This document shows, in pieces, positions 10,945 to 22,154 of a DNA stretch of 64,000 nucleotides; the first letter of the stretch is position 1, and each line of letters starts with the position of its first letter. A program made the translations under genes and the position numbers. The DNA comes from Platycnemis pennipes. Its lineage: Eukaryota; Arthropoda; Insecta; Odonata; Platycnemididae. A model generated the notes under the pieces. The model saw nothing but the letters and a program-made list of their open reading frames with translations. It was not told the origin of the DNA and did no database searches. The DNA lies in contig OW121856.1 of the NCBI GenBank assembly GCA_933228895.1, positions 15,207,805-15,271,804 on the forward strand, read 5' to 3'.

Positions 10945-13900
10945 GGTGTAATCGAACGTCCTAATGCCTCCCTGTATTACACCGAAGCGCTACTATTTAC
11001 ATCTACCCAACAAAAACGATCGTGATGAACACTTATGTCAGAACGAGTTTCAATTTCGTCAATTTTTCCAAAGGAGTTAGCGTCTACTGAGCTTCTGAGT
11101 ACTAACATATTTCAAGTGGTGAGTGCACTTGAATTGCCCAACCAAAAGCTAACTGGAAAAGCATCGAAACATCTCTTTATCCAACATTCTCAAAGGAACA
11201 CTACGTAAAACGATAAATCAACAACTAGACTAAGCGGATACCACGGTTAGTTAAATTAAAGATCTGCAATGAAGGCAATTACCAGTGGCACCAGCCGAAT
11301 TGAGAAGTGAAGAGACTCCATCCAGACACCGCAACTACTCACAATATTTGAACATGCAGCTTCCCAAAGAACCCGTTGAAGTGACAGTAAATATCGTGAG
11401 CATGTATGAACTATGCGCCTACGGACAACAACAACTTCCAATAAATTTTCCATCCCCATTTCATTCGGGGACTCTCGATATCCCAACTCACACCTCCGAG
11501 AAGTTACTCCGCTATGCATTCCTCTTCAGGAACACGCAATCCCCCCGCGGCCGCGTTCACATCACGGCGGTTGACACTTTCTACTTGGGGAAATGACTGC
11601 CGCCCAAACTACGGCACGGACCGGACGCAATTTGCGTCAGTTAGTCGCCGCATTGAGAGTGAATGTTGGGGTAAAACGTCAGCCGGGCGAGTGGAGTACC
11701 ATCGACCGAACGAGGACAAAATGGACCGCATAACCAAGGACGACATAATTAATTCGGTCGCGCGCCTGGAGACCGGGAGCGCTGAAATTCCTCCGGTCGG
11801 ATGGGCGAGGGGAACAATCGAGGGACGCCCAGAGCGCAAGCAAGGGATCTCATTTCCAGGCAAAATGGTTTATTTTAATCCCACCCGCGATCTCCAAAGC
11901 ATTTATTTTTGCGAACCATTTAACTGGCATTCCCTCTGCAGCGCCAATTAAAAGAGGATTGAACGATGAAAAATTCATCCCCGCGGCGATTGGAGCAGGA
12001 GTGAAAAAAAGAGAAAACTCCATGCAAAATGCACAAAGTTCTTCGCACGCGAATAGTTCCCGGACGGGAGGGATAACTTCCCCGACACGCGCGGTGAACT
12101 TTTCGATTGAGCTCGAGAGAGAAAGACGGCGTCTATTTCCAGGGGGTGAGAGCGTGGCACCCAATATCTGTGGCGAAAGGCGAGAACTGGAGGGAAGAGG
12201 AGGAGAAAAATCATTTTTCCGGAGCAATTTCATTCAGACCCGGGGCGGAGCGCCACGCGATTAACCCTGCATAGAGCAATCAATCCACGGTTTAGCAACC
12301 CCCCCCCGGCTCCACCCGCAAAAGAAAAATCACACGAATATTGATAGGCCCCGGCACCATCTCCAAAAACGGAAGAAAATGTCTGCGACGTCGCCCACCG
12401 GGATTTTTCCCCCTTTTCAATTCTCCGAGTCTGCGCCACGGTTAGAAAACTCAACTCACAGGTTATCGAGTCACAGCCGCAGTAAAGATAGGAAATTCAA
12501 CCCAGACTAATCCACAAAAGGGTGCTCAAAAGCCCATGCAAATAGCTTATGCGAGAGAAAAAGAAGCGGAAGGGAAACGTGGAACAGTGAGATACATTTC
12601 AAAAGCAAGGATAGCACTAGGGTACAGCGGAAAATTATTTTGGCAAAATTACGGCACGAAATAATTTTACGATGCAATATTTCGCACCAGTATCGTAAAT
12701 TTCCGTACATCCCTTTTTCCTCCATCAGGGATGTAAGTCGAGATTTCCAAAGCGAGCACGTTAACAGTTTTTTTCCACGTTTCGTTCATTTGCCCTAATT
12801 CCCCAGGTACTTGATGCCAAGAAAATAAATTCGGAAACAATTTTCCACTGGTGTCAACATTGGTTAGAGCGTTCCCAAAATGTATTCATACGGTAGCACG
12901 TTTTTACTAATTATTAATATGAGGTGCTACAACGATGAGGCAGGAGGAAAATTACGATAATCCGAATTTTTCAAAGCACTTTAATCATAACCACCGCTAA
13001 ATATCCACTGACGTTGTCTAAAGCATATCATCGAATAATAACGAACGAACAACACATTGCATACTTGTAATATCTTTCCAGTTGGAATCAACAATCTTCT
13101 ATCGTAAAGTGGTTGGGGTCGATCGCGCCAAGATTAAAGGAGATAATAAGCGGAAACTCGTATTAAGTATCGACTCAAAAATAGTATCAATGCTAAATGC
13201 TCCATTCCCAAGGAAATCTGGAGATGACAATGGATTTCAACGAACCTAGTTAATGACAACATTCTCTACGCTATACCTTCTTATCAAAGTATTGAGAAAT
13301 AGGAAGTAATGGATAATTCTTTCCCGATGACAGAAAAATAAAGGCATTTCCTGTTGCACTGAAGGGAAAGCACAACATTTCTGTAAACAATTAAGTTGTT
13401 TCAGCTAGAGGATTTTTATTCTAGAGCCATATTCGCTAACACAGGTCCAGCCTCCTACTCAGCATATTGCTTACTTTTTGAATCAATAGATATCCGGATA
13501 TATATCCAATAACCTTCAATGTGCGCTATATTTACGGACAACAACAAAGCAAAACTACAAAATTGTGAAATCCTACTACTGGCTTGACTCTGGGGACGTT
13601 ATCTCGTGGATTCCATTCAAACCAAGGAGGAATAAAAAAAATGCAGTGTGCGGTAACACTAAAATGTCGTAAACCGTGCTTGGGAAGAGAGAGAAGCCCT
13701 GGCGGAACTCCATATGTGGAAATTAGAAAAAAAATTTGGAGGCCCAAGAGAATTAACCCAAGGCTGTCTGAAGTGCCCATTCTGAACTATTCAGAGCCAC
13801 GGAATACGTCGAACACCGGAATTACGCCTATGCATGTAACAAATCTAGCAACACTTCAAATCACAAGCACAAAAATCGATAAAGTCATATGACATGAACA

Positions 13901-14196
13901 TTTTCATAATCAATTATAGATATCGAATTAGGAAAGAAATCCTTCCCTCTGCCCCTCTTTTAGAGACCTTTTAGGGCCAAAAGATTAAGATTAATTGCAG
14001 TTTATCAATGTATTTTCTTGAAACCAGCAGGTACTTAAGCATTTTTATACAGCAGTTTCAGTGAAAGATGGTACAATTAAAGTTATTAACTGTTAGTGTA
14101 CCGTTAACAAAGAACGATGAGACTTTTCGGGACCCAAAAATGATGCATGCGTAAGGGTTACCGAAAAGGCTTTTCATGTACTATTTCCGAGTGATG
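10945..14196. other. Unannotated stretch
   Basis: No recognised gene or repeat family. The part at about 11500-12450 is richer in GC and carries overlapping frames of 145 codons (11514-11951, plus), 127 codons (11850-12233, minus) and 101-103 codons (plus), without domain signatures. A poly-C run lies near 12299-12307. A 102-codon frame (13584-13892) also lacks recognisable features. Confidence 0.5.
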
Positions 14197-14426
14197 TGCA
14201 TTACGACCATATCTTAAGATACGATGGCCTGATAAAGACAATCGTTGAAGGAAAAGTGAGCGGGAAAATGGAAAAGGCAGGCCTCGTATGAGTTACATGG
14301 AGCAGGTCGTAAAGGACGTGAAAGAGAGGAACTACGTTAATATGAAGAGGTTGGCCGATAGAAGAATCAGGTGGAGGGCTGCGTCAAACCATTGATTGTT
14401 GATCCATTATGATGATGCATTACGAC
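14197..14426 (+). mobile_element. LINE family A, 3'-terminal retrocopy with 11-bp target-site duplication
   Basis: A 208-bp insert (14208-14415) lies between two exact copies of TGCATTACGAC (14197-14207 and 14416-14426), which is the target-site duplication. The insert reads HILRYDGLIKTIVEGKVSGK, hits a TGA at the GRPR position, and continues one frame over as MSYMEQVVKDVKERNYVNMK then RLADRRIRWRAASN before a stop. It ends in a short ATGATGA-like tail. This is the extreme C-terminus of the family A RT plus its 3' end, so it is a severely 5'-truncated retrotransposition product. The frameshift position matches that of the 28.3 kb copy. Confidence 0.93.
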
Positions 14427-14429
14427 ATA

Positions 14430-15035
14430 TGCATAAATTACAGGACGGGCACATAAAGACTGTCCACTAGTGCTGAGGGAAAGCTTGTGTCGTCGCCTAC
14501 GCACCAGGCGGTGCACACGCCATCGAAGTGACAGCGCGCGTGAGAGATGACAACACCCAGAAGCATCACTCACGGGATTCCATGACTAGGTTTTCCAATT
14601 TGAAGTCGGAAAAAAATGATTTCCGTCACCAAATGAATTGCTTAAATACGAAAGGGATGATTTCCTTTCCAGACGTCAAGCGAGAAGCGCAACATACAAA
14701 CATGAACATCATTACGTTATCCCTACAAATAGCTGGATATATACCTCCCTCCTTTTACCCGCCGGCAGTCATCGTAGGCTGTTTGCTGTCTCGACATTTT
14801 AATCTCCGTTTCGCTGCCGCCTTGTCGTTCAGTTTACAATTCGATAGCGGGGTTGACTCGCTGCCACGGGCGAGTTGCTGAGACGAAACACATGGCCACC
14901 GCGTGGCGTGTTTCCCTTCCCCCCCGCCAGGGGAAGCACGTATCCACTTTAAAAGCGACACCTGAGTACGTGTTTCACACTTTATAAAACGCCATTCCCG
15001 CGACACTAGCGGGAAACACTTCGTCGCCATATTGA
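14430..15035. other. Unannotated stretch
   Basis: A 117-codon plus frame (14528-14881) and the start of a 150-codon minus frame (14755-15207) overlap here. Neither resembles a known protein. Confidence 0.45.
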
Positions 15036-15039
15036 CCCA

Positions 15040-15720
15040 TCCTTCAGCAGGAAGCGAGGCTGAGGGCGAGTAATTAGAATGGCTTCCTTCCCGCGAGAGT
15101 ATTTTCGGAAACATTCGGGCGCATGCCTGGTGCAACCCGCGCAAGCGGGGAGATGCTATATTTGCGGCTTCTTGATAACGCCCCCCTCCTACCCCCGACC
15201 ACGCCAACCAAAGACCTTGCCACTTACTGCATATCGGCCGCCGGGAGATGGGAGGAGGAAGGAATCCATTGCAAGAGCCACTGGTTTCATAAGAGGGCGC
15301 CTAATTCAACCCCTGTCTCTGGTTTATGTCCCGAGGCGCTAGAAAGTGCGCTGCCTACACCCTCCAACGCCCCCGCTCAGGAAAACCTTTTTGACTCATC
15401 GGGGAAAAAAAGGAAAAAAGCAGAATCCACTCCCTAATAGAACTCCCCTCCCCCGAGCTGGAGGCAAGATGCAGCGTGTTCATTACGGCCCAGGATGCGT
15501 GTCGCTGCTCCTTTCAGAAAAGGCCTCGTCGGCACCCAATAACGCACTCTTTTCGTCGAGGGGATGAGTAACAGGAGGAGCTTTGCACCCGCGCACATTT
15601 GTCGAGAATTTCGAAATCTCGAGGGGAGGAGGCTGAGGAAAGAATGGGGAGGGGGCTGAGAGCGGGGCGTGAAAAGGGGAGGAAGGGTGATTTTAAGAGC
15701 GATGTCACTCAGAAGCCAGC
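15040..15720. other. GC/CpG-rich block
   Basis: A GC-rich segment with overlapping frames on both strands (87, 104 and 73 codons plus; 150 and 137 codons minus) and no domain. Overlap in multiple frames indicates composition rather than coding. Confidence 0.45.
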
Positions 15721-16410
15721 CCCTCGCCTTCCCACCGCCACCGAAGCGCTGCCAACTACATGCTCCCCCACCCATTGCGCACAGAAGTTGAAATGTGTCC
15801 GTGGATTCAAACCATAACACGGGAAAGCACCCGCAACACTTGCGCATTATTATATGCGCAACATGCCGGTGAAATTGCAGCGGAAAATTCTCCAGTAATC
15901 TTGCATTAAGTACTTAAGAGGTGGACAAACTGAACGAAACACCTGCAGCCCAACTCGGAAAGGCTCATTTTTAGCTGAAATAGAGGACAGAATGGAGTTT
16001 ACGCACCTCGCAAATCTCATATTACGTGACTGCAGCACATAGTAACAGATGACAGGCATGGAATAGCCTCGATAAATAACATTTGAATGAAAAGAAAGTA
16101 TCTAGGTTGCTAGAAATCACACGAACGTATGAATTACAGTTTTGTTTAGAAAACGGAACCATGAACTTCACCGTTGGCCTCTTATCTATGTGGTTACGCG
16201 ACCGTCACTTACAAAAATGACGGAGGACAGCACACTATGTTGTCTGAATTATTAATAATTTTGCAAAACACCAAATATAAACATCACTTGTATTCCACCA
16301 AACCAATGGAAATGGATAAATTGGAAACCAATAGCATCAAAAGCGAATAAAAAATACATGAATATTCAGTCAGTCAGATACTGAGGATGCACACACGCGG
16401 TGAATAGGAA

Positions 16411-16616
16411 GCATAGCAAAGGGATAGGTAGGGGAAATATTTTAGAGTAGTCTGTAGTGCATGATACATGTATTAACCCCTTAAATACTATAGATACTAA
16501 CAATCTAGTTGCATGAGACACTATAGTTGCTTGTTTGCATGTTAGTAGTGCATGCTTGGTGATCTTCACCCCTACCACACATCCTCGTGGTGGCTTGCAG
16601 GGTATCGTGTAGATGT
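16411..16616 (+). mobile_element. LINE family B 3' end, UTR subfamily II
   Basis: This segment begins with GCATAGCAAAGGGATAGGTA, shared with the copy at 56.47 kb. It contains AGTGCATGCTTGGTGATCTT and ends with the family hairpin (CCCCTACCAC...GGTGGCTTGCAGGG, about 16570-16602) and GTGTAGATGTA. There is no coding part, so it is a 5'-truncated 3' UTR. A downstream TSD is not evident. Confidence 0.8.
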
Positions 16617-16619
16617 ACT

Positions 16620-17865
16620 CAAAAACCGCAGTCATATCGAACATCAGCGGGACGTTAGAGAATGATTTCTATGTAGTGCTAAAAGAAGCGCGAAAAGTAC
16701 AGTTTGGAATTTGGCCACCCTCATTCCCCTCCACAATTCGCGGCTGTGGCAATAGAGAATAAAAAGACGAGGGAAAACACGGAAAGGAATGTGCCAGTCA
16801 ACAAAATATTTTCCGTAAACTCCGCCCCCCCCCCATAAAAAAATTGGCCGTCCGTCGGCAGGCCGCCTAACCCCCATACCCCGTCAGCGTGCATTACCCT
16901 CGCCCCATCCCTTTCCCCCATTGCCCCAGCCAACAAGAGCACTTCAAAAGCAGCAGTGCACGTTTCGAAAACTTATCCGAGGACGCCCCCTCCAGCCTTC
17001 CACTTCCTCCCGATGAACGGAAGGGTTAAGAGCTGCCACCCCCTCTCCGCATTTTTTTCCCACGGGGATTTTTACGACACTTGGGAAATTTCGTGTGTCT
17101 GCCGAGCGAGTCGCGGCAAAGAAGAAGATTAGTTTTATCGGGTGACGAATAAATGGTCGTGTAAATGATGTGTATATCGTTCTCAGAAACTCTTCCTTCC
17201 TTTGCCCTAATGCAGAACTTTTCAAAAGACAAGACCGAGTAAAAAATGAGAATACGAAAATAAGCCTTGAATTTGTAAGATGATTTTCTCCTGAAGACAT
17301 TTTAAGTTACTTTTTTATAGTTTTACCACTGGTACCTCATTAGTGTTCAACCATATTGATTATGCTCTTTGAGTAGTACTAGTCCTCTATTCTTCGTCTA
17401 CGTACGTCCGTCTCACAACACTTCCAACCTCAACATCCTTTGTATATGAAGTCCCTTTCTTCTCCCGGAGCCCATGCCATTCACATATCTATTCGTTTTC
17501 TTAAGAATTCGAAATGCCCAATTTTCAATTCAATTCATTAATTATCGTGGGCCTAAGTGGTCCATGAGATGCGTTTACAATGATATTACATAGGAATGAA
17601 TTACAAAAAGGAAACCAATAAATCAGGAAGGTATAAAAAATAAAATACAAAAAATATAATTTAAATCCCATGAAGTGTGAATTCGCCAGTATTAGGCTTC
17701 AAAAAGAACATGCATATCACACACATTGAAAATATCCTTTGAGCGTACACATTTACAAAATATTTCCCAAGTTACGAAAACATTATTTCGTAAATATATC
17801 TATCAAAGAACAAAATTTTAATATGATCCCCACTACCACGACCTTTAATATTCCTTAATCATTCA
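16620..17865. other. Unannotated stretch
   Basis: A poly-C tract lies at 16825-16834. A 118-codon minus frame (16944-17300) shows no recognised domain. The second half is very AT-rich. Confidence 0.5.
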
Positions 17866-17874
17866 ATACTTCCT

Positions 17875-18265
17875 TTAATTTTGTTGACTTCATATTCATT
17901 CAATTCTATTACCTCACCCACAATTCTCTTCATCCAACTAACCCTTTATTTTCTTCTCCACCGTACTCTCTCAAGAGCCACAAGCTCCCGTTTGTCCTCT
18001 TTCCCTATAGATAAGCTTTTACAGCCATACAATGACACGCTCCGTGTTATAGGTCTTAGTACTCGGCTCTTAATATCCCTACCAGAAAACCCCGGTTATC
18101 GATTTCTCGTTGCCCGTCCTTCTGTTAGTTAGCGCTTCCCTGGCCGGCGAAATTCATCGCCTGACATCTCTACTGCTGAAACCATTTTCATCTTAGATAT
18201 TCCAAAGGATAAGCGAACTCTGCCACCAGTTCTAATTTATCCCCGCCAACCTTAATATTAGCCAA
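17875..18265 (-). mobile_element. LINE family A-like RT C-terminal fragment
   Basis: Minus-strand translation contains LELVAEFAYPLEYLR (the 'V.EFKYLG' segment, near 18235-18190), then SRVLRPITRSVSLYGCKSLS and IGKEDKRELVALERVRWRRK near 18070-17950. After a stop it continues RVSWMKRIVGEVIELNE. The series matches the conserved LINE C-terminal motifs 'WSVLLYGCETWTL', 'KEDERRLEAFEMW.WRRM' and 'ISWTERVTNEEVL'. Stops and frameshifts show that it is a dead fragment. No 3' tail is present, so it is truncated at both ends. Confidence 0.82.
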
Positions 18266-18269
18266 GCAT

Positions 18270-19035
18270 TTTTCCTCCCGAGAATCTCATTACATTTATT
18301 ACCACTAGTGATTAAAGGGTGATAAATTGCTGCTCGGTGCTTTCAAATAAAAAAGCCACGAGGGCGTGAAGTTTACTTGGCGCACTCGGGAACGGACATA
18401 AACCTTAAAACGCTACAACACCGCATTGGCGTGTGAAGTAACAGTATGTTTCGGGAGCCAAGTCGGAGATAAAGAATGGTGACAAATCGTTACGGAAGTC
18501 TATAATGTTTTAAAATCTGTAACGATGTCCAGTCGAAAATAAGAATGAAACGAAACATGAAAACGACATTGCGCAAGGCTAGCTTTCCCTATCACTATAC
18601 CTGAAAGCAAGTCAATTGTGCCATGTACAAAACATAACATAGAAGGAAGGGATGAAAAACACATCTAGCAAACATTGAATCAGTTCTCCAGTTTGTCTTC
18701 CCAAGTGTCCGAGGTTCAAATACCGGCAATGGCATGTCTTTCGCGATTGTATTCAGCACGCTATCCGTCGCAGCGGACGTGATGCCGTAGTCCAAAGGCG
18801 CCTTTCGTTTACATAGAAAAAGGACGATTAACCGTTCCCCCATTCCCTATAAGTGCCATTAGTAACCCACCCGTTTTTAATGTCGCGAATGACCTCAGTT
18901 CTCCGTCACCTCCCCAAAATTACTACTGTTTCTATTACGAAAGTACAATAATCAAAGCCCACAAGTGCTGTTTCACCACTGAATTTCCCTACCACCTTCG
19001 GCTAAGGCACGTCAAATTATATCGCTTTTGCCATT
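18270..19035. other. Unannotated stretch
   Basis: An 82-codon minus frame (18595-18843) has no recognised features. A GGTTCAAATACC string near 18713-18724 resembles a B box, but no matching A box is seen. Confidence 0.45.
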
Positions 19036-19039
19036 GCCT

Positions 19040-19690
19040 ACGATGAACCAAACACACTCCGAATACCCTAAAACTCCCTGGCATTCGGCCGGCCGAGGGG
19101 TAAATACCACTGCCATGTACCGGTTAGCGAACACGTGTAGTGAGCTCCCGAATGAGGCCTGCAAATTAGTCCTACCCGCCCCGCATGGTCCGCCGCACAC
19201 CATCCCGAAACTATTTATCCTCTCTATTAATTTTCCTCCTCGTCTTATCGGAAATCGACCTGCCGAGGGAGGATACGAGCGGGCCCGCCCAAATTGCCTC
19301 CGAATTTCACTCCATTTCCCACCGGCTCAATTTCCGACGCCGGCAATGCATTACGAAAGCCTTTTATCCCTTCCCCCAGGGTCCGAGCGACGGCCGCTGG
19401 AAAATTACCCGCGGCGGGAGCCCACCTCCCCTCGCGTAAGGGACGACGTCGCCGTATCTCTCGGGCCGCGGCGGAACGATGAAGCCATCGCGGGCACGGG
19501 GGAGGACAAACAAAGCCCCCCTACCCTCCTCGGCCGACCCTTCTTCCTCCCTGACCGCAAAACCACCTCCGCAGCTCGCCAAAACGGCCCCGCTACGATA
19601 CCTCAACATTTGGATACGGCAGCAGGAGGGGGACGGCAGATAAGGGCGACTACAGGGCGCCCTTAATAACCCCATTCCGAAACGGTGAGT
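19040..19690. other. GC/CpG-rich block
   Basis: One of the most CpG-dense segments by eye, especially 19380-19520. Contains a 212-codon plus frame (19028-19666), the longest in the window, with a 109-codon frame on the opposite strand and others in shifted frames. The 212-codon product is rich in R, P and G with no domain, which is typical of translated GC-rich noncoding DNA. A host exon cannot be excluded. Confidence 0.45.
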
Positions 19691-19935
19691 CATGCGACGC
19701 GTGAATCAGGAGGGTCTAGGACGAAAGGTCGGAGGGACAAAGGGGCAGCGGGAACACTAGAGGAGCTCTCAAACGAGGGTTGAGGGCCTCTTTAAGGTTG
19801 AATACTAAGGGAAGCAGAACCCCGATCCCAGAAGCACAAGGTCATTGAACTCATTAACTGAACACCCACGCTCAGCGAGTGAGAATTAACACACGTAAGA
19901 ATGCGCGAAATTTCATAGAATGAATATTTATACGT

Positions 19936-19996
19936 AAAGACCGGGAATCGAACCTGGACCCCTAGATATCGCTCCAAATGCTTTAGCTAACTACCG
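19936..19996 (-). mobile_element. tRNA-like SINE head or tRNA pseudogene
   Basis: On the minus strand there is an A-box-like TAGTTAGCTAAAGCATTTGG (19974-19993) and a B box GGTTCGATTCC (19944-19954), followed by CGGTCTTTACG. Spacing suits a tRNA-type promoter. The acceptor stem does not close convincingly, so a SINE head or decayed tRNA pseudogene is more likely than a working tRNA. The head sequence differs from that at 8.6 kb. Confidence 0.5.
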
Positions 19997-19999
19997 ATA

Positions 20000-21330
20000 A
20001 TACAGATAAAAAGATTATTACTTAGTCATCTGTTACAACATTTACCATTCTCAATACAGATAAGATTCAGCACACCTTATATTTTTTAAGGAGCTATATG
20101 TCAATAAATGATTCTGAAAAGTAACACCCAGAAGACCATTTCTTTGGTCCTTTCCTTCCGAATCCTGCGGTGGGCTCCGGTGCCCATACCCCCCCGTCCG
20201 AATCATTCCTCCCCCATTCCCTCCCACACTTCCCCGCGCGCTTTGCCGAGATCCAAACCCTGAGGGTCACACCGAGCATCGCCTCATCCGCTCCCTCATC
20301 TCGTCGAACGTCAACACCACATTTGCGGACGACAAAGGGTTATAGTCCGTTAGCGTAGGAATTCTATAATGGTCGCATAAGTGCGACACTGTGGTCCTCA
20401 AAGACAGTCTATTGTTGAACGAAGATTCCATTGATGTAGAAATAAGAGCATGCACAAACATGAAGAGAGAACAACCTGGAGCAAGTGGACGTCACGCATC
20501 TAGGGAGGATTATCTATTAAAATGGGTTACGCGTTCGACGCATATGGTGGACAACTGCGAAGAAGGAAGCGGTTGGCAAGTAGTATGTCCCGTAATATCC
20601 TTTAACCTTCACAATTGATATAAAATGCTTCTAAGACCTTGACTATAAAGACGTAAATATTGGGTGGGGTGGTGTGGTTCATAGGATTGTTCATGGCGAG
20701 GGAATGCTGAACGCATATAAAAGATATGAGAGATACTGCGGTGGTGAAGTTCGGAGAGTATATACAGGAGGACGAGTTCAACAATTGAATTAGGAAGGAC
20801 ACACAAGAAACTTTTCAATCGTTTCCATACAAACGAGAATGAACATGGGCCCCCGAAACATTTTTAGTCTTGCAAATACGAATGCTCTCATCACTTGGAA
20901 CTACATATATCAAGCTAGAAATTTCTAGAAATTCTTCCGTAGCATTGCCACGGGGGAATCGGTGCTGAAAAGGTAGAAACTTCGACACCACGGGGGACCG
21001 AGTAAAACCGTCAACAGCGAGGCGACGCTTTCTCGGGGGACAATCTCACCAGCAGATAAAAGCCCTCCCCAGAATGGAAGCACCCAGGGACCGAATTCCT
21101 CAAATAGAAAGGAAATCCAGGAGACCGACCCGACGCCACAAGACCACGGCCCTGGCTAGGCGAGAGGAAATTTTCTACGATGGAAAGAAATCCGGAGAAT
21201 GCGGTGAGCAGATGAATTGAACCAGAATGCAGTTCCATTGGCCATTCGCTATTCCTGGCGATGACGTCGGAACAACGGAATGGCACTCATTTTTTCGACT
21301 CCGAGCGGGAGACATCGCACTAGTGGCAAA
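20000..21330. other. Unannotated stretch
   Basis: Several frames of 60-91 codons on both strands and no recognised domain or repeat. Confidence 0.5.
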
Positions 21331-21334
21331 CTTC

Positions 21335-22150
21335 CTTGATGGGAAAAAATCCGAAGTGCGGAAATGTTAGCACAATAAATCACCCCCACCCCGAGAGAAG
21401 AGAATGTGCGTCATTCCAACCTTTCTTGTTTACTTTAACAATGCCCCGAGGTCCTATAAATTCGCTCATCTTCGGCATCCCCATGCTCCCCAGCCGCGAT
21501 ATCCTTCGCACGGCTCCCACATCCGAGAGGGACCAAGAGGAAAGGAAGAAGAAATAAAAGAGACGACGGTCCGATCCTTATTCTCGGGTGGCGTTCCTTC
21601 AAAGGAGGCATTTGCAAAACTCGGCCTCAAAAAACCGTCCCCTCTTGCCCCTGCCGGAAAAATGCGCCCGTTTCCCTCACTGCCGAAGGGACAAGGGCAT
21701 ATCGAGCCGAGGATCCCTTCCCGGGGGAATCCGAGGGGTTGGGCGATCCAGGGACAGAAGAGGCCTCGCTATACATGGGCGGACACGAACGAGCCCGGAA
21801 AGGGAATGTAAGACGCAGGGATATGAACGAGGTCGACAAGGAAATGCAAGGCGTTGGGGCGCCGCGGGCCAAGACACCTCAAGGCATGGAAGAATGAAAC
21901 GAGAGCCAAAAAAAAGAAGGGAGCGGAGGGAAGGGGGTGATACCGATTCCGGCCGAAAAGAGGAGCCATTCTTTCCCTTGACACGGCCCTGCCTTCGAAG
22001 ATGTCCTCAGGAGTCCATCGTGTTTGGGGCGGGCGGAGGGGCGACGGCCCCACACACGGAAGAGGAGGAGCCGGTCAACGAGGGGCAAGGCGGGACCCTT
22101 CACCCCACCCGACGCCAACACGGCCGTACTTCCGCGAGATAAAAAGGGCA
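21335..22150. other. GC/CpG-rich block
   Basis: GC-rich, with many overlapping frames (184 codons at 21588-22142 and 135 codons at 21404-21811 on plus; 94 and 90 codons on minus). It is rich in GGGNGG-type tracts. No protein domain is recognisable. Confidence 0.45.
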
Positions 22151-22154
22151 TGGG

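Noticed and set aside
18705..18730. GGTTCAAATACC as part of a tRNA-like element
   Set aside because: Isolated match, with no A box or acceptor complementarity upstream.
21588..22142. 184-codon frame
   Set aside because: Same reason: composition-driven openness in a GC-rich block, with overlapping frames of 90-135 codons.
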